From Actinomycetes bacterium (lineage in GTDB: Bacteria; Actinomycetota; Actinomycetes; Mycobacteriales; Mycobacteriaceae), in NCBI GenBank assembly GCA_022600695.1, contig JAHZJY010000135.1:1-5235 (forward strand): a DNA stretch of 5,235 nucleotides, in the 5' to 3' direction. The notes under the pieces were generated by a model. The model was given only the letters and a program-made list of their open reading frames with translations, did not search any database and was not told the DNA's origin. The position numbers and the translations under genes were made by a program. The stretch's first letter is position 1. Each line of letters starts with the position of its first letter. Below are positions 1-5,235 of the stretch, one piece after another.

Positions 1-1
1 G

Positions 2-1540
2 ACGGTCCCCACCGCGATGGAGGTGACACCGACCGTCTGGGTGCGGGCCCGGCAGGGCCCGAGGCTGGCCGACCTGATCGCCGCACCCGGCGCCGCCCGG
101 TCGCAGGGCAACGCCGATCTGATCGATGTGCAGGGATCGGCCTACGCCGCCACCGACGGCGATCCGCGCACCGCCTGGACCGCACCCCAGAGCTCCGGAC
201 AGCACCTGGCTTCACCCACCCTGACCGTGACACTGCCCCGCCCGACCGAGGTGAGCGGGCTGCGGCTGACACCCAGCGGCTCGACGCTACCCACCCATCC
301 GACGATGGTGGCCGTCGATCTCGGTGCCGGCCCCCAGGTCCGCACCCTCACCCCCGACGCGGGCCCGCAGACGGTGTCCCTGCATCCCCGGGTCACCGAC
401 ACCATCCGGATCAGCCTGCTGGACTGGGAGGATGTCATCGACCGGACCGCGCTCGGGTTCGACCAGCTCAAGCCGCCCGGTCTGGCCGAGATCACCGCGC
501 TGGGACCGGACGGCGCCCCGATCGCGGCGGCGGATGCCACCGCCAACCGGGCCCGGACCATCGAAGTGCCCTGCGGGCAGGGGCCGGTGGTCGCGGTATC
601 GGGACGGTTCGTGCAGACCTCGGTGTCGACAACCGTGGACGATCTGCTGCAGGGTCGGCCGATCCCGGCCCGGGCCTGCGACCGGGCCCCGGTCGCGTTG
701 CCGGCCGGACCCCAGGAATTGTTGATCAGTCCCGGACCGGCGTTCATCGCCGACGGCGCCGAGATCAACGGTCCGCTGGCTTCGGAGCTGACCGGCACCG
801 CCGGCATCCCGGCCGAGGTGACCGACTGGGGTCCGGACCGGCGGCAGATCAACGTGGCCCGCTCACCGGTGAGCCGGGTGCTGGTGGTTCCGGAGAGCGT
901 CAATCCGGGCTGGGTGGCGCAGACCGCCGACGGCGCGGCGCTGACACCGGTGATCGTCAACGGCTGGCAACAGGGTTGGGTGCTGCCGGCCGGCAAGCAG
1001 GGCGCGGTCACGCTGAGCTTCCCGTCCAACGCCCCCTACCGGGCCGGGCTGGCGGTGGGGCTCGGGCTGCTTCCGGTGCTGGGGCTGATGGCGCTGGTGC
1101 CCGCCCGCCGGGTGCCACGGCCCGATGAGCCGGCCCGGCCGTGGCACCCGGGCGTACTGGGTCTGGTCGGGCTCCTGACCGCCGGAGCGCTGATCGGCGG
1201 GTTCGGGGGGCTGGCCGTGTTCGGGGCGGCGCTGGCCGGCGGCCACCTGCTGCGCGGCCGGCAGCCACTGTTGGACCGGCTGACGCTCACCGCCGCCGCC
1301 GGCGGGTTGATTCTGGCCGGGGCGCTGCTCTCGCGCTACCCGTGGCGCTCCGTCGACGGATACATCGGTTATTCGCCGTGGGTCCAACTACCGGCGCTGA
1401 TCGCCCTCGGGGCGCTGGCGGCGTCACTGCCGCCGGGACCGGAGAGGCCGTCGGCGGTTCCGGCGCAAGACGGCACCGACACCCCGGACGGGAAATCGGT
1501 CGAGGACGAAAAAGACACCGGCACAAGCACTTCGCCGTAA
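2..1540 (+). CDS. aftD: Alpha-(1->3)-arabinofuranosyltransferase AftD, C-terminal part (5' end cut by window)
   Basis: The frame is already open at the left edge, so the Met codon at 17 is internal; residue numbers here count from it. AftD is a large (about 1,400-residue) membrane GT-C enzyme that adds arabinofuranose from a polyprenyl donor in arabinogalactan/lipoarabinomannan synthesis on the outer face of the plasma membrane. Only the C-terminal third is present. Residues about 36-155 look like an F5/8-type-C (discoidin) carbohydrate-binding module, with SAYAATDGDPRTAW at its start and a strand ending IRISLLDW. Residues 160-335 form a beta-rich extracytoplasmic region with a possible C186-C221 disulfide and the NPGW...GWQQGWVLPAG stretch typical of this family's C-terminus. 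Four hydrophobic segments follow (about 342-362, 378-408, 421-438, 454-472), then a charged, probably disordered tail. The catalytic GT-C part lies outside the window. The family call rests on recognising the C-terminal pattern; a related DUF3367 protein is the main alternative. Confidence 0.85.
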   Translation, partial: TVPTAMEVTPTVWVRARQGPRLADLIAAPGAARSQGNADLIDVQGSAYAATDGDPRTAWTAPQSSGQHLASPTLTVTLPRPTEVSGLRLTPSGSTLPTHPTMVAVDLGAGPQVRTLTPDAGPQTVSLHPRVTDTIRISLLDWEDVIDRTALGFDQLKPPGLAEITALGPDGAPIAAADATANRARTIEVPCGQGPVVAVSGRFVQTSVSTTVDDLLQGRPIPARACDRAPVALPAGPQELLISPGPAFIADGAEINGPLASELTGTAGIPAEVTDWGPDRRQINVARSPVSRVLVVPESVNPGWVAQTADGAALTPVIVNGWQQGWVLPAGKQGAVTLSFPSNAPYRAGLAVGLGLLPVLGLMALVPARRVPRPDEPARPWHPGVLGLVGLLTAGALIGGFGGLAVFGAALAGGHLLRGRQPLLDRLTLTAAAGGLILAGALLSRYPWRSVDGYIGYSPWVQLPALIALGALAASLPPGPERPSAVPAQDGTDTPDGKSVEDEKDTGTSTSP

Positions 1541-1545
1541 TGCCC

Positions 1546-2577
1546 TCAGGTGTCGCGCATCCATGTGACGATCCGCGCCGCGAGGTCATCACCGACGTCT
1601 TCCTGGATCATGTGCCCGGCATCGGGATAGTCATGGTGCGGCTGGCCGGCCGCACCCGCGATCCGTTCGCGCGTCGCGGCGATCGAGTCGGGGGTTGCGA
1701 AGATCGGATCGCGCAGTCCGAAACACCCCAACACCGGACGGTCGAACGCCTCGAGGACGGCGCGCGCGGCTTCGTTGGTCGGCACATCGCCGATGGTGTT
1801 GACCAGCGACGGGAACGTCCGCGGACCGGCCATGTAGATGCGGCCCGGGAACGGCGCGTCATAGGCGGCCAGTTCGGCATCGGTGATGGGAGCCGCCACG
1901 GTGGCCCGCATCGGCACCGACGGCATGAAGTCCTTGCCGACCAGCGCGTAGGTCGCCCAGGCCTGGAACAGTTCCATCCCGCCGCCGGGGCCGACCACGT
2001 CGGGGAACTCGAGATCCCGCGGTTCCAGCGAGTCCGGAAGGGTGAGGATTTTCGCACCTTCGGGCAGCACCAGCAGATTGCCGTTGGCGACCACGACCCG
2101 GGCGAACAGATCGGGCCGGTTGCCGACGCAGCGCAGACCGATCAGCGAACCCCAGTCTTGCACCACCGGGGTGATCCCGTCCAGGCCGAGCACGTCGATG
2201 AACTCCTCGGTCCAGGCGACGTGCTGCAGGAAGCGGTAGTCGGCGAGTCGCACCGGCTTGTCGGACTTGCCGAAACCGATGAAATCCGGGGCGATCACCC
2301 GAAATCCGGCGGCGGCCAGCAGCGGGATCATGCTGCGGTACAGGTAACTCCAATCGGGCTGACCGTGCAACAGCAACACCACCTCGCCATCCGGATGACC
2401 GGCCTCGACGTAGTGCATCCGCATCCCGTCAACCTCGGCGTAGTTCGGCGCCCACGGATAGTCGGGCAGGTCGACGAAGCATTCGTCGGGCGTACGCACG
2501 AACGGCCTGCCGGAATCCGTCCAGCGGATGTCGGCGTCATCGGGTGAGACGTCGGGCGGCAGATCCGGCGTGGTCAT
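1546..2577 (-). CDS. Haloalkane dehalogenase-type alpha/beta hydrolase (subfamily HLD-I, DhlA/DhmA-like)
   Basis: A cytosolic alpha/beta hydrolase of 343 residues. Family members cleave a carbon-halogen bond through an aspartyl-ester intermediate, giving an alcohol and halide. Visible motifs: HGQPDW (71-76, oxyanion hole), APDFIGFGKSDKP (96-108), nucleophile elbow VVQDWGS with D141 and halide-binding W142, cap-domain W207 in FQAW (second halide ligand in DhlA-type enzymes), acid D290 in GLRDP and base H322 in DAGHMIQE. The acid after beta-7 and the cap Trp fit subfamily I. Oddities: Gln73 where DhlA has Glu, Ser144 where DWGG is usual, and an acidic/proline-rich N-terminus of about 26 residues before RTPDECF, where DhlA nearly begins. 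The ATG at 2577 overlaps the upstream TGA (ATGA), which argues for translational coupling and this start. A GTG at 2499 with an upstream AGG is the alternative (317 residues). It is last in the operon. Substrate is unproven; epoxide or ester hydrolysis remains possible. Confidence 0.85.
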   Translation of the reverse strand: MTTPDLPPDVSPDDADIRWTDSGRPFVRTPDECFVDLPDYPWAPNYAEVDGMRMHYVEAGHPDGEVVLLLHGQPDWSYLYRSMIPLLAAAGFRVIAPDFIGFGKSDKPVRLADYRFLQHVAWTEEFIDVLGLDGITPVVQDWGSLIGLRCVGNRPDLFARVVVANGNLLVLPEGAKILTLPDSLEPRDLEFPDVVGPGGGMELFQAWATYALVGKDFMPSVPMRATVAAPITDAELAAYDAPFPGRIYMAGPRTFPSLVNTIGDVPTNEAARAVLEAFDRPVLGCFGLRDPIFATPDSIAATRERIAGAAGQPHHDYPDAGHMIQEDVGDDLAARIVTWMRDT

Positions 2578-2587
2578 GCCGCCCGCC
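2572..2587. repeat. 16-bp direct repeat, copy at the epimerase/dehalogenase junction
   Basis: GGTCATGCCGCCCGCC on the plus strand. It contains the epimerase stop, the dehalogenase start and the last epimerase alanine codons. It matches 3533-3548 at 15 of 16 bases. Both copies encode an Ala-Ala-stop end followed by ATGACC, so part of the match could come from similar coding constraints. Confidence 0.55.
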
Positions 2588-3500
2588 GCCCGGTCAGGTG
2601 TTCAAGACAGGTCGTGAGGTCACGATCGGCGAACTCGAAACCCGCATCGAGCAGCTTCATGGGCGAGACCCGTTGCCCCGCCAGCACAAGTTCCTCGCCG
2701 GCTTCACCGAGGATCACGCGGACGGCGGCCGGCGGCAACGGGACCGCCGAAGGCCGTCTCATCGCCTTGCCCAGTACCCGGGCGAACTCCGCGTTGGTGG
2801 CGGCGTTGGGGGCCACGACGTTGACGGGCCCGTCGATATCCGGGCGGTCGATCAGGAAAACGATCGCGGCGACCAAGTCCCGCAGACTGATCCACGACAT
2901 CACCTGCTTGCCGGTTCCGTACCGGCCGCCGATGAAGAACTTGAACGGCGTGGCGAGCGGAGGCAACGCTCCGCCGTCCATCGACAGGACGACCCCGATC
3001 CTCAGCAGCGAAACCGCGCTACCCGCGTCGGCGGCGGGCAGCGTCGCGGCCTCCCAGTCGTCGATCAGTTCCTGGAGGTAGCACGTTCCTACACGTCGGT
3101 CGCGGTCGGACTCGGTGAAAGCCGCGTGGTCTTCGGGGTAGATGCCATACGCATGCACCGACGATGCGTTGATCAGATGAATTGTCGGATTCCGAGAGCA
3201 GACGCTGGCGCAGACGGCGGTGCTCGTGATCCGGCTCTCGGTCATGGTCGTCTTGTACGCCGGACTCCAGCGCTCATCGTTGACCCCGGCACCGGCGAGA
3301 TTGACGATGGTTCCGACATCGCTTGAGTCGCCGTCCCGGAAGCCGTCCCACGACATGCACCGTTGCGCTGTCGGGAATTGACCGGCAAGCCGGGCCGGAT
3401 CGCGGCCGACAACAGCGAACGGCGTCCGCCGGTGCGTCAATGCACCGATCAGCGCGCGACCGACCATGCCGCTCGCTCCACACACCACAACCAGTTTCAT
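2574..3500 (-). CDS. TIGR01777 family NAD(P)-dependent epimerase/oxidoreductase (YfcH/SDR39U1-like)
   Basis: A 308-residue extended-SDR protein, the family's usual length. The Rossmann motif is GASGMVG (8-14). Then come NLAGAGVNDERW (67-78), ESRI (88-91), SSVHAYG (113-119), an acidic LRIGVVLSMDGGAL region (166-179), GGRYGTGKQVMSWISLRDL (191-209), the GPVNVVAPNAATNAEFA substrate-domain signature (224-240) and the C-terminal DUF1731-type block RVILGEAGEELVLAGQRVSPMKLLDAGFEF (261-290). No YxxxK catalytic pair is visible, as is usual in this family, so the reaction is unknown even though cofactor binding is secure. The ATG at 3500 has a good ribosome site, AAGGA with 6-nt spacing. The gene is second in the operon, 34 bp after the SDR stop, and its TGA overlaps the next gene's ATG. 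It is bracketed by a 16-bp direct repeat (see repeats). The family call is firm; any role in the same pathway as the dehalogenase is inference. Confidence 0.9.
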   Translation of the reverse strand: MKLVVVCGASGMVGRALIGALTHRRTPFAVVGRDPARLAGQFPTAQRCMSWDGFRDGDSSDVGTIVNLAGAGVNDERWSPAYKTTMTESRITSTAVCASVCSRNPTIHLINASSVHAYGIYPEDHAAFTESDRDRRVGTCYLQELIDDWEAATLPAADAGSAVSLLRIGVVLSMDGGALPPLATPFKFFIGGRYGTGKQVMSWISLRDLVAAIVFLIDRPDIDGPVNVVAPNAATNAEFARVLGKAMRRPSAVPLPPAAVRVILGEAGEELVLAGQRVSPMKLLDAGFEFADRDLTTCLEHLTGRRAA

Positions 3501-3538
3501 GGCGTTTCCTTGCCCTTGGGTGTGTATTGCCCGGTCAT
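3497..3538 (-). CDS. 13-codon micro-ORF linking SDR and epimerase (doubtful)
   Basis: The frame reads MTGQYTPKGKETP then TGA. Its ATG (3538) overlaps the SDR stop as ATGA, and its TGA overlaps the epimerase ATG (3500) as ATGA. It therefore spans the whole intergenic gap and would let ribosomes pass from the SDR to the epimerase. The epimerase ribosome site lies inside it. It resembles no known family and is short enough to be chance; a coupling leader or a remnant of a former gene start are the alternatives. Confidence 0.2.
   Translation of the reverse strand: MTGQYTPKGKETP
3507..3511 (-). promoter_or_regulatory. Ribosome binding site of the epimerase gene
   Basis: AAGGA on the minus strand, six bases before the ATG at 3500. 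It supports that start and suggests the epimerase is initiated independently, unlike the following dehalogenase gene, which relies on an ATGA overlap. Confidence 0.7.
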
Positions 3539-3548
3539 GCCGCCTGCC
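3533..3548. repeat. 16-bp direct repeat, copy at the SDR 3' end
   Basis: GGTCATGCCGCCTGCC on the plus strand, 961 bp from its partner, with one difference (T for C). It covers the SDR stop and the ATG of the micro-ORF. Exchange between the copies would delete the epimerase gene exactly and leave the SDR stop overlapping the dehalogenase ATG. Confidence 0.55.
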
Positions 3549-4284
3549 CTCGCGGACTCTTGTTCAGCTGGCCGAAGATCACCCGCGGCGCGAAGCGGCT
3601 CAACCACTTCAACTGGCTCGACTGTCCCGGCGCGATTTCGTTCTTTCCCCGGGAGAGGTCGTGCAGAAAAGCCGATACGAGTTTCTCGGGCGGCATCCTG
3701 GAAAAGGACGGGTCCAGGTCGGTGGCCAACGGCGTATCCACAACCGGCGGTAGCAGTTCCACGACCCGCACCGAAGTGCCGGCGAGTTGTGCGCGCAGGC
3801 TCTGGGTGTAGGAGTGCAGGAACGCCTTGCTGGCGCTGTACACCGGCGCGGCGGCATAGGGAACGTAGGCCAGCCCGGAGCTGACATTCACCAGAACCGA
3901 CGGCCGGGTCAGCATGCCGGGCAGAAAGTGGTGTACCAAGCGGACCGGTCCCGCTGCGTCGATGGCGATCTCGTGCAGTTGGCTCTCGAGGGCGAATCCG
4001 TCGGTCACGTCGAAGGCAAGCATGACGCCCGCGTTGTTGATCAGGATGTCCACGCCGCCTTGGGATTCGACGGCGTCGCGCAGCGCCACCACCTGCTCGT
4101 CGTCGGAGACGTCACACACCACACCGGATATCGACGGATGCGATGACGCCGCCTGCCGCAGCGTTGCCTCCGTTCTGCCGGTGATGATGACGGTGGCACC
4201 CTGGTCGGCGAAGGCGCGGGCCATGGCAAGGCCGATACCCGAACTGCCGCCGGTGATCACTATCCGTTGTCCGTCGAATCGCAT
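3535..4284 (-). CDS. Classical short-chain dehydrogenase/reductase (DltE-like SDR)
   Basis: A 249-residue classical SDR, full length, probably a soluble NADP(H)-linked alcohol dehydrogenase or ketone reductase. Cofactor motif TGGSSGIG (11-18); Arg37 in ITGRTEATL after beta-2 favours NADP(H); CDVSD (57-61) contacts the adenine; NNAG is at 83-86. The catalytic residues are Ser136 in VNVSS and Tyr149/Lys153 in VYSASK, with LLPPVVDTPLA (177-187) after them in place of the common PG...T motif. It opens the minus-strand operon. The ATG at 4284 is the only start that keeps the Rossmann beta-1 strand. GAGG abuts that ATG directly, so the ribosome site is poorly spaced. The predicted promoter and both palindromes lie just upstream. 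The C-terminus after about residue 230 is short and basic. A dehydrogenase acting on the alcohol released by the dehalogenase would be a sensible pairing, but the substrate cannot be read from sequence. Confidence 0.9.
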   Translation of the reverse strand: MRFDGQRIVITGGSSGIGLAMARAFADQGATVIITGRTEATLRQAASSHPSISGVVCDVSDDEQVVALRDAVESQGGVDILINNAGVMLAFDVTDGFALESQLHEIAIDAAGPVRLVHHFLPGMLTRPSVLVNVSSGLAYVPYAAAPVYSASKAFLHSYTQSLRAQLAGTSVRVVELLPPVVDTPLATDLDPSFSRMPPEKLVSAFLHDLSRGKNEIAPGQSSQLKWLSRFAPRVIFGQLNKSPRGQAA

Positions 4285-4296
4285 CCTCGTCCCGTC

Positions 4297-4323
4297 TGTT
4301 GACTTGCTGCATGCAAGCTAACA
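4297..4323. promoter_or_regulatory. Operator-like inverted repeat 1
   Basis: The core is CTTGC-TGCAT-GCAAG (4303-4317), centred on 4310. It extends outward as TGTT (4297-4300) matched by AACA (4320-4323), with two unpaired positions per side, so 9 of 11 positions pair. Size and symmetry suit a dimeric TetR- or MarR-type repressor. It covers the predicted start site of the minus-strand operon (about 4314). The protein that binds is not encoded in the window. Confidence 0.65.
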
Positions 4324-4348
4324 ATATCACTTGCTGTATGCAAGTGAA
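4321..4348 (-). promoter_or_regulatory. Predicted promoter of the SDR-epimerase-dehalogenase operon
   Basis: Read on the minus strand, TTCACT (4348 to 4343) and TATTGT (4326 to 4321) are separated by 16 bp. This predicts a start near 4314 and a leader of about 30 nt before the SDR ATG at 4284. Inverted repeat 2 fills most of the interval and inverted repeat 1 covers the start site. Consensus match by eye; a different -10 is possible. Confidence 0.45.
4327..4347. promoter_or_regulatory. Operator-like inverted repeat 2
   Basis: A perfect dyad, TCACTTGC-TGTAT-GCAAGTGA, with 8-bp arms around a 5-bp spacer, centred on 4337. Sixteen consecutive bases (4329-4344) match 4302-4317 of repeat 1 at 15 of 16 positions, so the centres are exactly 27 bp apart. 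It overlaps the predicted -35 of the rightward promoter and the spacer between the -35 and -10 of the leftward promoter. One bound repressor could therefore silence both directions. Confidence 0.7.
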
Positions 4349-4359
4349 TAGCCGATACT
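4331..4359 (+). promoter_or_regulatory. Predicted promoter of the divergent hydrolase, probably leaderless
   Basis: TTGCTG (4331-4336) and GATACT (4354-4359) are separated by 17 bp. Transcription would start about 7 nt after the -10, at 4366, the A of the ATG. No Shine-Dalgarno sequence precedes that ATG. Both facts point to a leaderless mRNA, which is common in mycobacteria. The -35 lies inside inverted repeat 2. This is a consensus match by eye only. Confidence 0.5.
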
Positions 4360-4365
4360 CGCAGC

Positions 4366-5229
4366 ATGACAACCGGATACACGACGATGCAGTTCGACCA
4401 CGCGATCGTGGGGGGCCACCGCCTGCGCTTCGCCGCAGCGCGCAGGCCCGGCGCGCCCCAGATGCTGATGACGTCGCCCCAACCCATGAGCGTGTTGACC
4501 TACCGGGACATGTGGAGCCGACTGGCCGAACGATTCGACCTCGTCGCCGTCGACTTGCCGAACCACGGCGGATCCGACGCCGCCGCCGACGTGACTACCG
4601 TCGACCAGCACGGCGCATTCCTCGGCGAAATCCTGGATCACTTCGAACTCGAGCGCCCGCACTTCGTCGGACCCGATGTCGGCACGCCCATCGCGCTTCG
4701 GTTCGTCGCCGACAACCCAGACCGGATCGCGTCGATCGTCGGCGGCGATGCCGGAACCATCTCGCCGGTCGACGGTGAGCTGATCTTCCGGCTGCTGGTG
4801 AACTCCCGGCTGTTCGGGCTGTCCCTGCGCTCGCTCGGCCGCCAGGTGGGTGGACGCTTCTACGCACGTGCGGCGAACAGCATCGGGTTCCGGCAGGAGC
4901 GGCCGTCAAAGGCGGTCCTGAAGGACTTCCGCGACGGCTCGACCGGGCCGGGCAAACTCCGCGGCCAGGTGGGCTTCCTCGGTAGCTACCCGAGCAACGT
5001 GCCGCGATTGATGGCGGACTACCCGTCGATCACGACGCCTGTCCTCGTGCTTCACGGCGAGCACGACACCTTCGTCGCAATGAGCAACTCGAAGCGGCTC
5101 AGCGAGCTGCTGCCGAACAGCGCGTTCGCCGTCATCCCCGGCGCCGCGCACTACTCGTGGGAGGACAACGTCGAGGCCTACCTCCAACACGTCCTGAACT
5201 GGACCGCCCGGGTCGAGTCGGGAAACTGA
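4366..5229 (+). CDS. Alpha/beta hydrolase with aspartate nucleophile, atypical oxyanion motif
   Basis: A 287-residue alpha/beta-hydrolase-fold protein, apparently complete, with no signal peptide or membrane segment. The nucleophile elbow is FVGPDVGTPIAL with D104, so the family resemblance is to dehalogenases and epoxide hydrolases rather than serine esterases. The acid is D234 in LHGEHD and the base H262 in GAAHYSW; a cap of about 70 residues lies between 130 and 205. Two canonical elements are altered. The HGxP oxyanion motif reads SPQP (37-40), and the usual DxxGxGxS reads DLPNHGGS (63-70). No Trp follows the nucleophile (Val105), which argues against a true haloalkane dehalogenase. The ATG at 4366 fits a predicted leaderless promoter; the next Met is codon 8 (4387). 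It is divergent from the SDR-epimerase-dehalogenase operon and appears to share its operators. Epoxide hydrolase, C-C hydrolase or a divergent dehalogenase are all possible. Confidence 0.85.
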   Translation: MTTGYTTMQFDHAIVGGHRLRFAAARRPGAPQMLMTSPQPMSVLTYRDMWSRLAERFDLVAVDLPNHGGSDAAADVTTVDQHGAFLGEILDHFELERPHFVGPDVGTPIALRFVADNPDRIASIVGGDAGTISPVDGELIFRLLVNSRLFGLSLRSLGRQVGGRFYARAANSIGFRQERPSKAVLKDFRDGSTGPGKLRGQVGFLGSYPSNVPRLMADYPSITTPVLVLHGEHDTFVAMSNSKRLSELLPNSAFAVIPGAAHYSWEDNVEAYLQHVLNWTARVESGN

Positions 5230-5235
5230 CGCCCC

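Noticed and set aside
142..1029. Minus-strand open frame of 295 codons opposite aftD.
   Set aside because: Ser/Thr/Arg-rich with no recognisable domain; it mirrors the codon bias of the plus-strand AftD frame, which has clear domains.
1541..1600. Possible bidirectional terminator at the convergent junction.
   Set aside because: No stem of useful length followed by a T-run is visible on either strand; the GC-rich stretch is coding.
1141..2547. Long plus-strand open frame of 468 codons running through the end of aftD and opposite the dehalogenase.
   Set aside because: It is a high-GC shadow frame. The protein is low-complexity Arg/Gly/Ala/His-rich without family motifs, while the opposing minus-strand frame carries all dehalogenase signatures.
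2544..3326. Plus-strand open frame of 260 codons opposite the epimerase.
   Set aside because: No domain features; the epimerase frame shows the complete set of family motifs on the other strand.
4297..4347. The paired palindromes as a CRISPR unit, attachment site or transposon end.
   Set aside because: There are only two copies with an 11-12 bp interval, no spacer-sized unit, no integrase or transposase, and the location over divergent promoters fits operators better.
4299..4778. Plus-strand frame through the palindromes, encoding a repeated TCCMQ, continuing into the hydrolase.
   Set aside because: The peptide repeat arises only because the operators are 27 bp (nine codons) apart. The frame overlaps the hydrolase out of phase and becomes Arg-rich shadow.

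Overview
The window is high-GC actinobacterial DNA, most likely from a mycobacterium (Mycobacterium or Mycolicibacterium sensu lato). The main reason is the first gene, which reads as the C-terminal third of AftD, an arabinofuranosyltransferase of arabinogalactan/lipoarabinomannan assembly found in the mycolic-acid bacteria. The genus is inferred; nothing in the window proves it.

Layout. From the left edge to 1540 (+) runs the 3' part of aftD: a discoidin-like carbohydrate-binding module, a second beta-rich region and four C-terminal membrane segments. Only 5 bp after its stop, a three-gene minus-strand operon ends convergently. In transcription order the operon is a classical short-chain dehydrogenase/reductase (SDR, 4284 to 3535), a TIGR01777-type NAD(P)-dependent epimerase-like protein (3500 to 2574) and a haloalkane-dehalogenase-type alpha/beta hydrolase of subfamily I (2577 to 1546). 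The last two overlap by ATGA. A second alpha/beta hydrolase with an aspartate nucleophile but a non-canonical oxyanion motif (4366 to 5229, +) is transcribed divergently from the operon.

Control. The 81-bp divergent gap (4285-4365) holds two closely similar inverted repeats, CTTGCTGYATGCAAG, exactly 27 bp apart. They overlap plausible promoters in both directions. The right-hand promoter would place its start site on the A of the hydrolase ATG, so that gene is probably leaderless. The simplest reading is a four-gene regulon under one TetR/MarR-like dimeric repressor, whose gene is not in the window. The gene set (two Asp-nucleophile hydrolases plus two nucleotide-dependent oxidoreductases) suggests inducible catabolism or detoxification of a small organic molecule. 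The substrate cannot be read from the sequence.

Other structure. The epimerase gene is bracketed by a 16-bp direct repeat (15/16 identical) lying exactly over the two ATGA junctions. Loss or gain of the interval would move the gene in or out cleanly. In the SDR-epimerase gap a 13-codon reading frame joins both neighbours with ATGA overlaps. There are no RNA genes, insertion sequences, CRISPR arrays or clear terminators that I can support, and no gene-free stretch over 300 bp.
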